Part shown: piece after piece, positions 24,960 to 33,188 of the stretch | How positions within the stretch are numbered: position 1 is the stretch's first letter | How the letters are laid out: the number at the start of each line of letters is the position of its first letter | From: Mumia sp. ZJ1417 | GTDB taxonomy: Bacteria > Actinomycetota > Actinomycetes > Propionibacteriales > Nocardioidaceae | Direction of reading: 5' to 3' | Length of the DNA stretch: 64,000 nt | Assembly (NCBI RefSeq): GCF_014127285.1 | Contig: NZ_CP059901.1 | Location: 248,001-312,000, forward strand | Translations under genes and position numbers: made by a program | Notes under the pieces: model-generated | Database searches by the model: none | Seen by the model: the letters and a program-made list of their open reading frames with translations, nothing else | Told to the model about the DNA's origin: nothing

Positions 24960-25931
24960 TCACCCGAAGAGGCGGCGCGACTGCGTCAGCTGGGCGAGCA
25001 CTCGTGCGGCGACCCCCCGGTCGAGCGTGTAGACGTCGCCCCAGATCAGGCGCGACATGCCGTACCGCTGTCCGCACATCCGCTCTTCGCGGCGCTTCTC
25101 GGAGACGACGACCTCGGACGCGTCGTCTCCTTCCTTGTACGGCCGGTAGTACTTGCGGAGGCCGTCGAACTCGCCGAGGTGGCGCCACTCGGGCCACGCA
25201 TAGTCCGACCGGCCGAGGAAGTTGCCGTTCTCGTCGTACACGTCGTACTGCAGCACGGGCTTCGGCAGGTCGAACACGTGGAACATCCACCGACCGAGCG
25301 ACTCGCCGGCCGACTCTGCCTTGCCGTCGGCGAACGCGAGCGCGGCCGACGCGCGGGGGCTCCCCTGCCAGCCGCGGTGACGTTCTTCGGCACGCTCGAG
25401 CTGATCGCGATCGACGAGGCCGTGGTGCAGGGCGGCGTCCATTGCCACGACGCCGCTACGGACCTGCGCGAGCGAGGCCGACTCCCACAGCGCGCGCGGG
25501 AGAGTGGTGACCTGACGCCCGTCGACCTCGTCGATCTCGCTGTCGGTCAAGGACCCCGCGTGGAATCGGACACCGGCGACCGTACGTCCGTTGCGCTGGT
25601 CGAGCCGCGTCACGTGCACGAGCGACAGGTCGACGGCGACCAGCGGCATGCGTCGTACGGCGAGCGCCGAGTGGTGGCTCAGCACGGCACCGGGACCGAG
25701 CTTGTCCGCGACCGCCTGGCAGCGGACCGCGTACTGCTCCGTCGCGTGAAGCTCGCCGTACGTCGCGGGCAGCGCCCAGGCGCCGTACCGGACCTTCGCG
25801 ATCGCCCTGCGCCCGCGTGCCGACGCGAGCGCGCCCGGGCCGTACCCGTTGTCACGCGCGTCAGCGGTCGTGAAGTAGCCGCCGCGGCGTCCGGCGATGG
25901 CCGCGATCACCGGATCGTGCTCGATCTCCAT
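24960..25931 (-). CDS. solo AbiEi-like winged-helix protein with nuclease-like C-terminus
   Basis: A 323-residue protein. Residues 5-60 (GGYFTTADARDNGYGPGAL) match the N-terminal wHTH domain of type IV AbiEi antitoxins. The C-terminal part has E206/E210 (ESAGES), D243 in GRSDYAWPEW and EFDGLRKY (E254, D256, K260), a pattern like the DUF559/Vsr-type PD-(D/E)XK fold. No AbiEii toxin gene is adjacent. Such stand-alone genes are common in actinobacteria and their function is not known to me. ATG 25931 is preferred over the longer frame from 26045, which would translate the flanking repeat. Inverted hairpin repeats bracket the gene on both sides. Confidence 0.7.
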   Translation of the reverse strand: MEIEHDPVIAAIAGRRGGYFTTADARDNGYGPGALASARGRRAIAKVRYGAWALPATYGELHATEQYAVRCQAVADKLGPGAVLSHHSALAVRRMPLVAVDLSLVHVTRLDQRNGRTVAGVRFHAGSLTDSEIDEVDGRQVTTLPRALWESASLAQVRSGVVAMDAALHHGLVDRDQLERAEERHRGWQGSPRASAALAFADGKAESAGESLGRWMFHVFDLPKPVLQYDVYDENGNFLGRSDYAWPEWRHLGEFDGLRKYYRPYKEGDDASEVVVSEKRREERMCGQRYGMSRLIWGDVYTLDRGVAARVLAQLTQSRRLFG

Positions 25932-26000
25932 CGCGCCAGGGTGGCGGGGACGGCGCCCGGCCCGCATCCGCATCGCGCTCTGCCTGTGGACAACGCGCCC

Positions 26001-26088
26001 ATTCCCCCATGGCCCCACCGCAGAATGCGCGCCCCACCGGAACATTCAGGTGGGCCACACACTTTCCGTTGGCCCCAACGGAAAATGC
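26001..26088. repeat. right copy of hairpin repeat flanking the AbiEi/nuclease-like gene
   Basis: Contains GGCCCCACCGCAGAATGC (26011-26028), the hairpin block 26031-26056 (inverse of 24876-24901 with few changes) and a perfect small palindrome CCGTTGG-CCC-CAACGG around 26066-26082. CGCAGAATGC is also found in the left copy. Confidence 0.7.
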
Positions 26089-26102
26089 GAGCGGCGGAGG
26101 CG

Positions 26103-26741
26103 TCAGACGACGCCGTACAGGCGGTCGCCGGCGTCACCGAGGCCCGGCACGATGTAGCCGAGCTCGTTGAGGCGCTCGTCGACCGCTGCGACCACCAGCG
26201 AGACCGGCACCTCGATGTCGGCGAGGTCGGCCTCGATGCGCGCGATGCCCTCGGGGGCCGCGAGGAGGCAGACCGCCGTGATGGCCGAGCAGCCACGCCG
26301 TACGAGGAACTTGATCGCCGCCGCCAGCGTCCCGCCGGTCGCCAGCATCGGGTCGAGCACGTACGCCTGACGGCCGGTCAGATCGTCCGGGAGGCGCTCG
26401 GCGTACGTCGCGGGCTCGAGCGTCTCCTCGTTGCGGATCATGCCGAGGAAGCCGACCTCCGCTGTCGGCAGGAGGTGCTGCATGCCCTCGAGCATGCCGA
26501 GGCCGGCCCGCAGGATCGGGACGATTAGCGGCTTCGGCGGCGCGAGCCGCACGCCCTTGGCCGGCGCGACCGGGGTCTGGACCGTGACGTCCTCAACGCG
26601 CACGTCGCGCGTCGCCTCGTACGTCAGCAGCGTCACGAGCTCGTCGGTGAGCCGCCGAAAGGTCGGGGAGTCGGTCTCGGCGTCCCGCAGGGTCGTGAGC
26701 TTGTGCGCGACCAGCGGGTGGTCGACGACGTGGATGTCCAT
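26103..26741 (-). CDS. upp: uracil phosphoribosyltransferase
   Basis: A 212-residue pyrimidine-salvage enzyme that makes UMP from uracil and PRPP. It starts [20 protein letters not shown], contains [15 protein letters not shown], and carries the PRPP loop [16 protein letters not shown]. Length matches the family (about 208-212). TAGGGT about 9 nt upstream of ATG 26741 could be the -10 of a nearly leaderless transcript. It is monocistronic and divergent from the tRNA-deaminase gene pair. Confidence 0.97.
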   Translation of the reverse strand: MDIHVVDHPLVAHKLTTLRDAETDSPTFRRLTDELVTLLTYEATRDVRVEDVTVQTPVAPAKGVRLAPPKPLIVPILRAGLGMLEGMQHLLPTAEVGFLGMIRNEETLEPATYAERLPDDLTGRQAYVLDPMLATGGTLAAAIKFLVRRGCSAITAVCLLAAPEGIARIEADLADIEVPVSLVVAAVDERLNELGYIVPGLGDAGDRLYGVV

Positions 26742-26850
26742 GACCGAAACCCTACCGACCGTCGAACTGCCGGTGACTCCCCAACACCGGAGCAGGTTCC
26801 TCTGCCATCCTCGGGAGTACGTGTCTGTGCAGGTCGTCGGAGGTGAGGTC

Positions 26851-27318
26851 GTGGCGGAGGACCAGGTGGACGTCGCGGTGGTCGCCTATCGCGAGGAGGG
26901 CGTGTGGCAGGCGACGCGGCTGACCGCCGAGGCGTCGGAGGAGGTCGACGACCTCGTACGCGCGCTGCGGCCGTTCCCGTCGGAGTGCGGGGTGATCGGC
27001 ATGGTCGCCGTCGACGAGGACTTCTTCGTGCTCGCGCGGGTGACCGGCCCGCGCACCCAGCTCATGCTGTCCGACGTCACGGCCGTCGACGAGTGGCCGC
27101 TGGCCAGCTCCGTCGCCGATGCCCTCGACCTGCCCGACCCGGACGACGACGACGAGCCGCAGCCGGCCGGCGACATGGAGATCCTGAGCGACCTGGGGGT
27201 CACGGCGATCGACCTCGCGGTCATGCTCGACGACCCTGACGCCTACCCCGACGAGGTGCTGGGCGACATCGCCGAGCGGCTGGGGTTCGGCGACGTCTAC
27301 GAAGCGCTCGTCGACTGA
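26851..27318 (+). CDS. tRNA adenosine deaminase-associated protein
   Basis: A 155-residue acidic protein always found just upstream of tadA in actinobacteria; its biochemical role is not established. Recognisable parts are [18 protein letters not shown] at the start, [18 protein letters not shown], and the end [23 protein letters not shown] 26851 is chosen because GGAGGTGA lies about 5 nt upstream; the open frame upstream runs antisense through upp. It is separated from tadA by 1 nt, so the two are translationally coupled. Confidence 0.85.
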   Translation: MAEDQVDVAVVAYREEGVWQATRLTAEASEEVDDLVRALRPFPSECGVIGMVAVDEDFFVLARVTGPRTQLMLSDVTAVDEWPLASSVADALDLPDPDDDDEPQPAGDMEILSDLGVTAIDLAVMLDDPDAYPDEVLGDIAERLGFGDVYEALVD

Positions 27319-27319
27319 C

Positions 27320-27784
27320 GTGCAGTCCCCGCTCGCGTACGACGATGCGCTCATGGAGCGTGCCCTCGCGCTCGCCTCCCGGGCGACGCAGACCGGCGAC
27401 GTCCCCGTCGGCGCGCTCGTCGTCGACGCCGAGGGCGCCGTCCTCGGCGAGGGCTGGAACGCCCGCGAGCGCGACGGCGACCCCACCGCCCACGCGGAGG
27501 TCGTCGCGCTGCGCGCTGCGGCAGCCACGCGCGGGGAGTGGCGGCTCGACGGCTGCACCCTCGTGGTGACGCTGGAGCCGTGCACGATGTGCGCCGGCGC
27601 GCTCGTCCTCGCGCGGGTCTCGCGTCTCGTCTTCGGGGCGTACGACGAGAAGGCGGGCGCGGTCGGGTCGCTCTGGGACGTCGTACGGGACCGGCGGCTG
27701 AATCACCGCCCGGAGGTGCGCGGAGGGGTGCGTGCCGAGGAGGCGTCGGCCCAACTGCTGGCGTTCTTCGCTGAGCACCGCTGA
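27320..27784 (+). CDS. tadA: tRNA-specific adenosine deaminase
   Basis: A 154-residue zinc-dependent deaminase that converts A34 to inosine in tRNA-Arg. The zinc and proton-shuttle residues are present in HAE (58-60) and PCTMC (87-91). GTG 27320 lies directly after the preceding stop (1-nt gap); ATG 27353 is an alternative that would shorten the N-terminus. A tRNA-Ser gene follows 51 nt downstream. Confidence 0.95.
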   Translation: MQSPLAYDDALMERALALASRATQTGDVPVGALVVDAEGAVLGEGWNARERDGDPTAHAEVVALRAAAATRGEWRLDGCTLVVTLEPCTMCAGALVLARVSRLVFGAYDEKAGAVGSLWDVVRDRRLNHRPEVRGGVRAEEASAQLLAFFAEHR

Positions 27785-27835
27785 AGCGCGGACCCTCTTG
27801 GGAGGGCGCCGAGCAGGTCCGGTAATCTCTTCTGC

Positions 27836-27920
27836 GGTGGCGTGTCCGAGCGGCCGAAGGTGCAACACTCGAAATGTTGTGTAGGGAAACCTACCGTGGG
27901 TTCAAATCCCACCGCCACCG
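27836..27920 (+). tRNA. tRNA-Ser (anticodon CGA)
   Basis: An 85-nt class II tRNA. The acceptor GGTGGCG pairs with CGCCACC, the anticodon stem CAACA/TGTTG encloses CTCGAAA (anticodon CGA), and a long variable arm and T loop TTCAAAT follow. The discriminator is G; CCA is not encoded. It reads UCG codons. Confidence 0.95.
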
Positions 27921-27929
27921 CCGTACGAG

Positions 27930-27955
27930 CCCCGCCCGGGAAGCCGGGCGGGGTT
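27930..27955 (+). terminator. terminator of the tRNA-Ser(CGA) gene
   Basis: CCCCGCCCGG (27930-27939) pairs perfectly with CCGGGCGGGG (27944-27953) around a GAAG loop, followed by TT. It lies 9 nt after the tRNA and also faces the HAD gene on the other strand. Confidence 0.85.
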
Positions 27956-27972
27956 CGCTGCTTTCTCGCCCT

Positions 27973-28626
27973 TCAGCCCAGTGCGGCGACGAGCTCCGGC
28001 CTGACGGCGCCGGCGTCGTCCACGACAGTCACGGCGAGCGCGAGTGCGTCGGTGTCCGGCGGGTACGCACGGTTCGGCACGGCCACGACCGCCATCCCTG
28101 CGGCGTACGCGGAGCGCAGCCCGCTGGAGGAGTCCTCGACGGCGACGCACGCGGCGGGCGCGACGCCCAGCCGCCGCGCGGCCTCGAGATAGACGTCCGG
28201 TGCCGGCTTGCCGCGCGGCACCTCCTCGCTGGAGACCACGGCGTCGAAGCGCGTCGCGATCTCGGCGAGCTCTAGCACAATCACGATCAGCTCGCGGTTG
28301 GCGGACGAGGCGACCGCGAGCCGGTACGAGGCGGCGAGCGCTGTCACCGCGTCGACGGCGCCCGGCAGGAGCGGCAGCGCGTCGCGATAGCCGGCGGCCA
28401 TCACGTCGACGACGGCTCGGCCGATCGTGTCCGGCGGGTCGGGAACGCCGAGCTCGTCGTGGAGGTAGCGCTCCCACTCTGGCGCGCTCATGCCTTGCAT
28501 CGCGCGGGTGGCGTGGTCCGGGAACGGCCGTCCCGCGGCGGCGACCACGTCGCGGCGCGCGGCGTCCCAGCGCTCCTCGGAGTCGACGAGCACTCCGTCC
28601 ATGTCAAACACCACGGCCTCGATCAT
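27973..28626 (-). CDS. HAD family phosphatase (beta-phosphoglucomutase-like)
   Basis: A 217-residue HAD-superfamily hydrolase with the nucleophile motif FDMDGVLVDSE (D8, D10), motif II ASSANR, motif III lysine in RGKPAPDVYL and motif IV VAVEDSSSG. The small helical cap between motifs I and II places it in the subfamily IA group of phosphatases and phosphomutases. The phosphorylated substrate cannot be told. It lies between the tRNA terminator and the siderophore-interacting protein gene. Confidence 0.92.
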   Translation of the reverse strand: MIEAVVFDMDGVLVDSEERWDAARRDVVAAAGRPFPDHATRAMQGMSAPEWERYLHDELGVPDPPDTIGRAVVDVMAAGYRDALPLLPGAVDAVTALAASYRLAVASSANRELIVIVLELAEIATRFDAVVSSEEVPRGKPAPDVYLEAARRLGVAPAACVAVEDSSSGLRSAYAAGMAVVAVPNRAYPPDTDALALAVTVVDDAGAVRPELVAALG

Positions 28627-28665
28627 GCTCCGGAGACTACGGGCGTACAGGCTGGTGAGCCCGTG

Positions 28666-29598
28666 TCACCCCTCCGCGCGCCCCTCGCGCCAGTAGCCCA
28701 TGAACGCCACCGAGCGACGGTCCACGCCGCGCTCGGACACGAGGAAGCGCCTCAGCGTCTTGATGACCGACGCCTCGCCCGCGAGCCAGGCGTAGAGGTC
28801 TCCGGTCGGCGGGAGCGGCACGCCCGCGTCGTCGAGCGGGACCTCCCACAGCAAGCCCTCGTCGATGTCGACGTCCTCGAGGGCCGTGGCGCCGTCCGCG
28901 GTTCGTGCGCCGCCGAGGAGCTGGTCGGCGACCGTACGGACGGCGGGGACGAGGCTCTCGCCGTGTGGTGCGCCCTCGCGGGCGATCCACGTCAGCGACA
29001 TTCCTGCGGGCCGTGAGAGGTCGGTGAAGTCCTCTGCGTGCGGCACCTCGACGAGGACATGACCGACCGTGGTCTCGGGGAGGTCCTCCAGGATGCGGCC
29101 GATCGCGGGGAGCGCGGTCTCGTCGCCGACGAGAAGCAGAGGTCGGCCGCTGCCGGGCACGGCGAACTCGATCGCGCCGTGGGGACCCGGGTGGAGCGCG
29201 TTGGGGCCCATGAGCACAGCGGGAGTGCCAGGTCGGCAGGTCGCGGCGAAGCGCCCTGCTGGGCCGGTGGTGCCGTGAAGCACGACGTCGACGTCGACCT
29301 CGCGCTGCGCCGGGCGGACATAGCGGATCGTGTACGTGCGCAGCGGGTTGCGGTGCTCGTCAGGCAGGCGGCGCCAGATGTCATACCAGTCCGAGCCGTA
29401 CGGCACGTAGGCGTAGCCGCCGGTCTCGTCAGGGAGCATGAGCTTGATGCGCTGATCGAACCCGTTGTCGGCCATCTGGTCGAGGTCGTCGCCGCGGAAG
29501 GTGACGCGGACGAACGAGCGCGAGAGCGTGACCGTGCGCGCGACCTCGACGTCGAAGAACCGCCATGCAGCAACGGCGGTCTCGGTGGTGGTGGTCAA
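28666..29598 (-). CDS. siderophore-interacting protein (ferric-siderophore reductase)
   Basis: A 310-residue FAD-binding reductase of the ViuB/SIP family, which uses NAD(P)H to release iron from imported siderophores in the cytosol. Visible are the FAD-binding RTYTIRYV, the following [22 protein letters not shown], and the C-terminal [19 protein letters not shown]. The start codon is TTG 29598, supported by GAGGAGG just upstream and no ATG nearby. An IdeR/DmdR-type iron box covers 29622-29640, so it is very likely repressed when iron is plentiful. Confidence 0.93.
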   Translation of the reverse strand: MTTTTETAVAAWRFFDVEVARTVTLSRSFVRVTFRGDDLDQMADNGFDQRIKLMLPDETGGYAYVPYGSDWYDIWRRLPDEHRNPLRTYTIRYVRPAQREVDVDVVLHGTTGPAGRFAATCRPGTPAVLMGPNALHPGPHGAIEFAVPGSGRPLLLVGDETALPAIGRILEDLPETTVGHVLVEVPHAEDFTDLSRPAGMSLTWIAREGAPHGESLVPAVRTVADQLLGGARTADGATALEDVDIDEGLLWEVPLDDAGVPLPPTGDLYAWLAGEASVIKTLRRFLVSERGVDRRSVAFMGYWREGRAEG

Positions 29599-29621
29599 GG
29601 AGCCTCCTCGGCAACAGGTCC

Positions 29622-29640
29622 AGAGGTAAGGCTAACCAAA
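29622..29640. promoter_or_regulatory. IdeR/DmdR (DtxR-family) iron box
   Basis: AGAGGTAAGGCTAACCAAA agrees at 15 of 19 positions with the DtxR/IdeR consensus TTAGGTTAGGCTAACCTAA. It lies 24-42 nt upstream of the siderophore-interacting protein start, in promoter position. Confidence 0.8.
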
Positions 29641-29728
29641 GAAATGCTCCCGGTCCAGGCTCGACGAGCGGACCTCCCGATCTGCCACTAGCGTTCGGGC
29701 ACGGAACCTGCGACGAAGGAGCCACCCA

Positions 29729-30970
29729 ATGCCGACTCCACGCCTGCTCATCACCGTCCCCGCCCTCGCGATCGTCCTGAGCGCGGGCCTCCTCGCCTCA
29801 GCCGGCGGTCCCGCCGCCGGTGACGAAGCAACCACCTCGAGTGAGACGGCGGCCGTGACCTCCGTCCAGCGCGCGGTGGCCCAACGGCTGACCGCCGTTC
29901 TCACCCCTCAGGGCGAGAAGCCCGCCGACGGCGTGCCCGTCGGCCTCGACGTGGGGATCATCGGAGTCCTCGGGAGCGCCGCCGACGGCTACGACGTCGT
30001 CGTCACCCGCGAGACCGACCCGGCGGCGCTGGTCGCGCGGCTCACGGCCGGTCTTCCCGCAGGGGCTCGCAACAGCCTCAGGATCACCACCTCCGAGCGG
30101 AGCGCGGACGAGCTGCGGACCGCCTGGCGCCAGGTCAGCGCGCAGGCGTGGGCAGGCGACGCGTCCCAGCGCAGCAGCTACAGCATGGATCTCGACCCCG
30201 AGCTCGGTGCCGTGGTCGTCGATGTGGAGGGTACGGCCCCCGCAGCGGGACGTCTCGACGTCCAGCGCGCTCCGGTCGAAGGGGTGGAGCCGGGCGCGGT
30301 CGTCGTCCGCTACACGGGGGAGAGCGCGCTGGCGTCGCGTACGGCCGACACGTCACCGCACTGGGGTGGCGCGAAGATCACGGCCGGGAGCACCAGCTGC
30401 ACGTCCGGCTTCACGGTCAAGAGCAAGACCTCGAGCACGCGCTACTCGGTGACCGCCGGGCACTGCGGCCCGAACGGCACCTCGTGGTACTCGGGGGCGT
30501 ACTACTTCGGGCAGACCGCCGGGCGCTCCGGCTACCCCAACTACGACCAGGCCCGACTGGCCGGGTCCTCCTACACCAACTCGATCTACACCGACGGCCT
30601 GGACAACTTCAACGTCCGTACGGTCACCGGTGCGAACGACGGTGACGTCGGCGACTCGGTGTGCGTCTCCGGCGTGGTGACGAAGTCGGTCTGCGGGATC
30701 GAGATCAAGAGCCTCTCCGCGACGTACTGCGACGATCCGGACGTGTCGTCGACCTGCACCACGTACCTCATGCGGGGGCGGCGCGACGACGACCGGGTGA
30801 TCGTCCGCAAGGGCGACAGCGGCGGCCCTGTCTACCAGCGCAACACCTCGCTCGCGCGGGCCTCGATCCGGGGCATGGTCATCGCGTACGACATGAGCGG
30901 CGTGCGGTTGTACGCCGAGCGCTACGCCTCGATCTCCAACCACCTAGGTGTCGTGGCGATCACGAGCTGA
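29729..30970 (+). CDS. secreted chymotrypsin-like serine protease with propeptide
   Basis: A 413-residue preproprotease of family S1 (alpha-lytic/streptogrisin type). A signal peptide (about 1-32) and a pro-region of about 175 residues precede the catalytic domain. The triad is H245 in VTAGHC, D273 in NYDQARL and S364 in GDSGGP. Several cysteine pairs (for example C224/C246) suggest disulfides. The pro-region probably assists folding, as in alpha-lytic protease. AAGGAG lies just before ATG 29729. Confidence 0.92.
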   Translation: MPTPRLLITVPALAIVLSAGLLASAGGPAAGDEATTSSETAAVTSVQRAVAQRLTAVLTPQGEKPADGVPVGLDVGIIGVLGSAADGYDVVVTRETDPAALVARLTAGLPAGARNSLRITTSERSADELRTAWRQVSAQAWAGDASQRSSYSMDLDPELGAVVVDVEGTAPAAGRLDVQRAPVEGVEPGAVVVRYTGESALASRTADTSPHWGGAKITAGSTSCTSGFTVKSKTSSTRYSVTAGHCGPNGTSWYSGAYYFGQTAGRSGYPNYDQARLAGSSYTNSIYTDGLDNFNVRTVTGANDGDVGDSVCVSGVVTKSVCGIEIKSLSATYCDDPDVSSTCTTYLMRGRRDDDRVIVRKGDSGGPVYQRNTSLARASIRGMVIAYDMSGVRLYAERYASISNHLGVVAITS

Positions 30971-30978
30971 GCCCGCTC

Positions 30979-31013
30979 CGTGTCCTGGCGGCCACCTCGG
31001 CCGTCAGGACACG
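30979..31013. terminator. bidirectional terminator hairpin
   Basis: CGTGTCCTGGCGGCC (30979-30993) pairs with GGCCGTCAGGACACG (30999-31013), with one G-T wobble and a 5-nt loop. It separates the protease gene from the converging LytR_C gene. Confidence 0.8.
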
Positions 31014-31021
31014 GACGTGCG

Positions 31022-31558
31022 TCAGGACACCGGCTCGGTCAGGTCCGGGACGCAAATCGTCACGCGGTTCTTGGCCTTGATCGACTCGATCTGCTTCTTC
31101 TTCATGCCGGCGAACTTCTTGCCGATGAGGACCTCGACGCTCGCGTCGTCGCCGGGTGCGCCCTTCGTGTACTGAACCTTGCCCTTGAACTGCGCGCCGA
31201 CCAGGCGGGCGTCGACGCGGTTGGGCTCGCGGGCCACCACACGGACGTTGGCGATGCGGGCGTCTTCCGGCGCGTTGCTGATCGTTCCCGGGAGGAAGCC
31301 TGCGGTCTGCAGGTTGATCATCGTGCGGTTGGCCATGCCGGAGCGGCCGCCGGCGTTGAGGACGTTGACCCGCACCTGGTTGGTGGAGAGCTGCTCGCCG
31401 GGCTCGAGCGTGCGGTTGCGGCAGGTGTTGGCCGCGACCTCGGGCAGGCTCGGTGGCTTGGCGAACAGCAGGCGGACACCCATGTAGGTGCCGCCGACGA
31501 GGACGGCGGTGAGCACCGACATCGTCAGGAACGTGCGCAACCCCCGGCTCATGGTCAC
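31022..31558 (-). CDS. membrane-anchored LytR C-terminal domain protein
   Basis: A 178-residue protein with one N-terminal membrane segment (FLTMSVLTAVLVGGTYMGV) and an extracytoplasmic LytR_C domain (VRVNVLNAGGRSGMANRTMI, then ARIANVRVVAREPN). The domain accompanies LytR-CpsA-Psr cell-wall ligases but here stands alone, so its role is unknown. GTG 31558 overlaps the upstream stop by 4 nt (GTGA); ATG 31552 is the alternative. The upstream small gene and this one form a conserved actinobacterial pair. Confidence 0.85.
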   Translation of the reverse strand: MTMSRGLRTFLTMSVLTAVLVGGTYMGVRLLFAKPPSLPEVAANTCRNRTLEPGEQLSTNQVRVNVLNAGGRSGMANRTMINLQTAGFLPGTISNAPEDARIANVRVVAREPNRVDARLVGAQFKGKVQYTKGAPGDDASVEVLIGKKFAGMKKKQIESIKAKNRVTICVPDLTEPVS

Positions 31559-31854
31559 CTGTCCATCGTGTAGATGCGAGCGTGCATCACCTGGCGCTGC
31601 TGGAGGGCTGCACGCAGTGCGCGGTGCAGACCGTCCTCGAGGTAGAGCCCGCCCTGCCAACCGACGACGTGCGGAAACAGGTCGCCGAAGAACGTCGAGT
31701 CCTCGTCGAGGAGGCTGGCCAGATCGAGCTGTCGCTTGATCGTGATGAGCGTGTCCAGTCGGACCTGCTGCGGAGGCAGCTTCGCCCACTGGCTCTGGGT
31801 CAGGCCGTGCTCTGGGTACGGCTTGCCCTCGCCCACTCCTCGGAAGATCACCAC
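31555..31854 (-). CDS. conserved small protein, sometimes labelled VapB-like
   Basis: A 99-residue soluble protein conserved beside LytR_C genes in actinobacteria. Recognisable are GKPYPEHGL, PPQQVRLDTLITIKRQLDL, and FGDLFPHVV, with LYLEDGLHRALRAALQQR near the end. Automated annotation sometimes calls it a VapB antitoxin, but no toxin gene is adjacent and I see no clear ribbon-helix-helix. GTG 31854 or 31851 is the start; TACACT about 4-9 nt upstream fits a leaderless promoter. Function unknown. Confidence 0.8.
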   Translation of the reverse strand: MVIFRGVGEGKPYPEHGLTQSQWAKLPPQQVRLDTLITIKRQLDLASLLDEDSTFFGDLFPHVVGWQGGLYLEDGLHRALRAALQQRQVMHARIYTMDR

Positions 31855-31930
31855 TGCAGTGTAGTCAGGCGGGCCACGGCGCCTTCGCGTGCGCGGGCGC
31901 GCGTGGCGCGGTGTGGAGGGCGGTCGCTCG

Positions 31931-31987
31931 TCACGTGCGCTCGAGGATGGTGCCGCTGGCCATCGCCACACCCGCACACATGGTGAC
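31931..31987 (-). pseudogene. possible thiolase C-terminal scrap
   Basis: The minus strand reads VTMCAGVAMASGTILERT and a stop, close to the universal thiolase ending (VTMCxGGGxGxxxxxER). No thiolase sequence is recognisable upstream, so it would be a tiny relic of a deleted acetyl-CoA acetyltransferase gene. Chance resemblance is possible in so short a piece. Confidence 0.4.
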
Positions 31988-32057
31988 CGGGCGCTGCCGA
32001 TCAGCGGTGTCTTGCTGGGCACGAGCAGTGAGGGCGCCAGAAGGCCAGATCCGGAGA

Positions 32058-32097
32058 GACAACAGGCCGGGCCCCGTCTGGAGCCCGGCCTCTTGTC
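32058..32097 (-). terminator. terminator of the tRNA-Ser(GGA) gene
   Basis: GACAACAGGCCGGGC (32058-32072) pairs with GCCCGGCCTCTTGTC (32083-32097) with a single mismatch and a 10-nt loop. It lies 20 nt past the 3' end of the minus-strand tRNA. Confidence 0.75.
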
Positions 32098-32117
32098 GAT
32101 CTCGTGAGATCACCTGG

Positions 32118-32202
32118 CGGAGGATAGGGGATTCGAACCCCTGAGGGCGTTAACCCAACACGCTTTCCAAGCGTGCGCACTAGGCCACTATGCGAATCCT
32201 CC
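32118..32202 (-). tRNA. tRNA-Ser (anticodon GGA)
   Basis: An 85-nt class II tRNA on the minus strand. The acceptor GGAGGAT pairs with ATCCTCC, the anticodon stem CACGC/GCGTG encloses TTGGAAA (anticodon GGA), and a long variable arm and T loop TTCGAAT follow. The discriminator is G and CCA is not encoded. It reads UCC and UCU codons. Confidence 0.96.
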
Positions 32203-32295
32203 GCGAGCAGGTTACCTGTTCGCGCGACGCGGCCGTGAATCGGGCCCGGTGTAGCCCGACGACGACGCCGTTGGTCGGTGTCGGTAGGATGACGG

Positions 32296-32388
32296 AAGTC
32301 CCTCGCGCGGCGATATCTCGCCCAACTCCCCCAGGGCCGGAAGGCAGCAAGGGTAAGTGAGCTCTATCGGGTGCGCGAGGGACCTTTT
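32296..32388 (+). ncRNA. ffs: signal recognition particle RNA (4.5S type)
   Basis: The outer stem GTCCCTCGCGC (32298-32308) pairs with GCGCGAGGGAC (32373-32383). The apical domain holds the diagnostic CCAGGGCCGGAAGGCAGCAAGG, including the GGAA tetraloop region and the Ffh-binding asymmetric loop. CTTTTC after the stem acts as terminator, and TAGGAT at 32285-32290 is a good -10. The RNA guides Ffh to membrane-protein signal sequences. Closeness to tRNA-Ser and dnaX recalls the mycobacterial arrangement. Confidence 0.95.
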
Positions 32389-32436
32389 CATGTCCTGACC
32401 CCCCTGCGAGACCCGTGCCGGGACCATGCTGGTCGG

Positions 32437-33027
32437 ATGTTCCTCGACGAACCTCCCCACGCCGATGCCGTCACCGCGATGTATGCCGCGGACCGCGACG
32501 ACGGCGGCTACGTAGACAACCTCACGCGGCTGTGGGCCTGGCGGCCCGACGTCAACGACGCGTTCGCCGCCGCACGTGCCGCGGTCGCCACGGACAGCAC
32601 GCTCACCGACGAGGACCGGGCCGTCCTCGTGGTGGCAGCGGCCTCGGCCCGCGGCGACTCGTACTGCTCGTTCGCGTGGGGTCGTCGGCTCGCCGGGCTC
32701 ACCGACCCGGCGACCGCGGCCGCGGTGATCGAGGCGCGGCTGGACGCCCTCGACCCGCGCACTGCGGCGCTCGCCGCATGGGCCGCTGGCGTCGTCCGCG
32801 ACCCCAACGCGACCACGCCCGACGACGTCGCGCGGCTGCGCGCCGTCGGCCTGGACGACCGCGCGGTCCTCGAGGCCACGGTGTTCGTCGCGTTCCGGCT
32901 CGCCTACGCGACGGTGAACGACGCGTTGGGCGCACAACCCGACCGGCAGCTGGTGGAGAGGGCGCCGCAGGAGGTCGTCGAGGCGGTCACGTACGGGCGG
33001 GCTCCCGCGCGCGAGCACTCGACGTGA
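32437..33027 (+). CDS. carboxymuconolactone decarboxylase/AhpD-like protein
   Basis: A 196-residue all-helical protein of the CMD/AhpD superfamily: LTRLWAWRPDVNDAFAAARA, then the core VVAAASARGDSYCSFAWG. AhpD peroxidases carry a CxxC pair; here only one cysteine (YCSFAWG) is visible, so classical disulfide peroxidase activity is doubtful. ATG 32437 is chosen as the first start after the SRP RNA. Although CMD proteins are one of the three ECF41 partner classes, no TGTCACA-N16-CGTC motif lies upstream of it. Confidence 0.8.
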   Translation: MFLDEPPHADAVTAMYAADRDDGGYVDNLTRLWAWRPDVNDAFAAARAAVATDSTLTDEDRAVLVVAAASARGDSYCSFAWGRRLAGLTDPATAAAVIEARLDALDPRTAALAAWAAGVVRDPNATTPDDVARLRAVGLDDRAVLEATVFVAFRLAYATVNDALGAQPDRQLVERAPQEVVEAVTYGRAPAREHST

Positions 33028-33068
33028 GCGCGATACGGGCTGGGGGTGTCAAGGCCGTGTGGGCAGCC

Positions 33069-33109
33069 TGTGGGAAAAATGTGGATGAACAGCACTTGTC
33101 TGTGGATGG
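33069..33109. promoter_or_regulatory. cluster of DnaA-box-like motifs upstream of dnaX
   Basis: TGTGGGAAA (33069-33077), TGTGGATGA (33080-33088) and TGTGGATGG (33101-33109) resemble the DnaA box TTATCCACA read on the other strand (TGTGGATAA), each with one or two changes. They lie in the 300-nt gap before dnaX. Binding is not shown by sequence alone. Confidence 0.35.
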
Positions 33110-33188
33110 TCACGCAGTGCCTGTGCATGACCCTCTGAATAGTGAAAAAAGTCGCCGTTGACCCTTGCACGGTGCGCGAACTGCACGG

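Noticed and set aside
31555-31854. VapBC toxin-antitoxin system
   Set aside because: The small protein is sometimes labelled VapB, but no PIN-domain toxin is adjacent and the neighbour is a LytR_C protein.
32400-33027. Third ECF41 target (carboxymuconolactone decarboxylase, the C of COE)
   Set aside because: No TGTCACA-N16-CGTC motif and no ECF41 gene lie next to it, so it is treated as unrelated.
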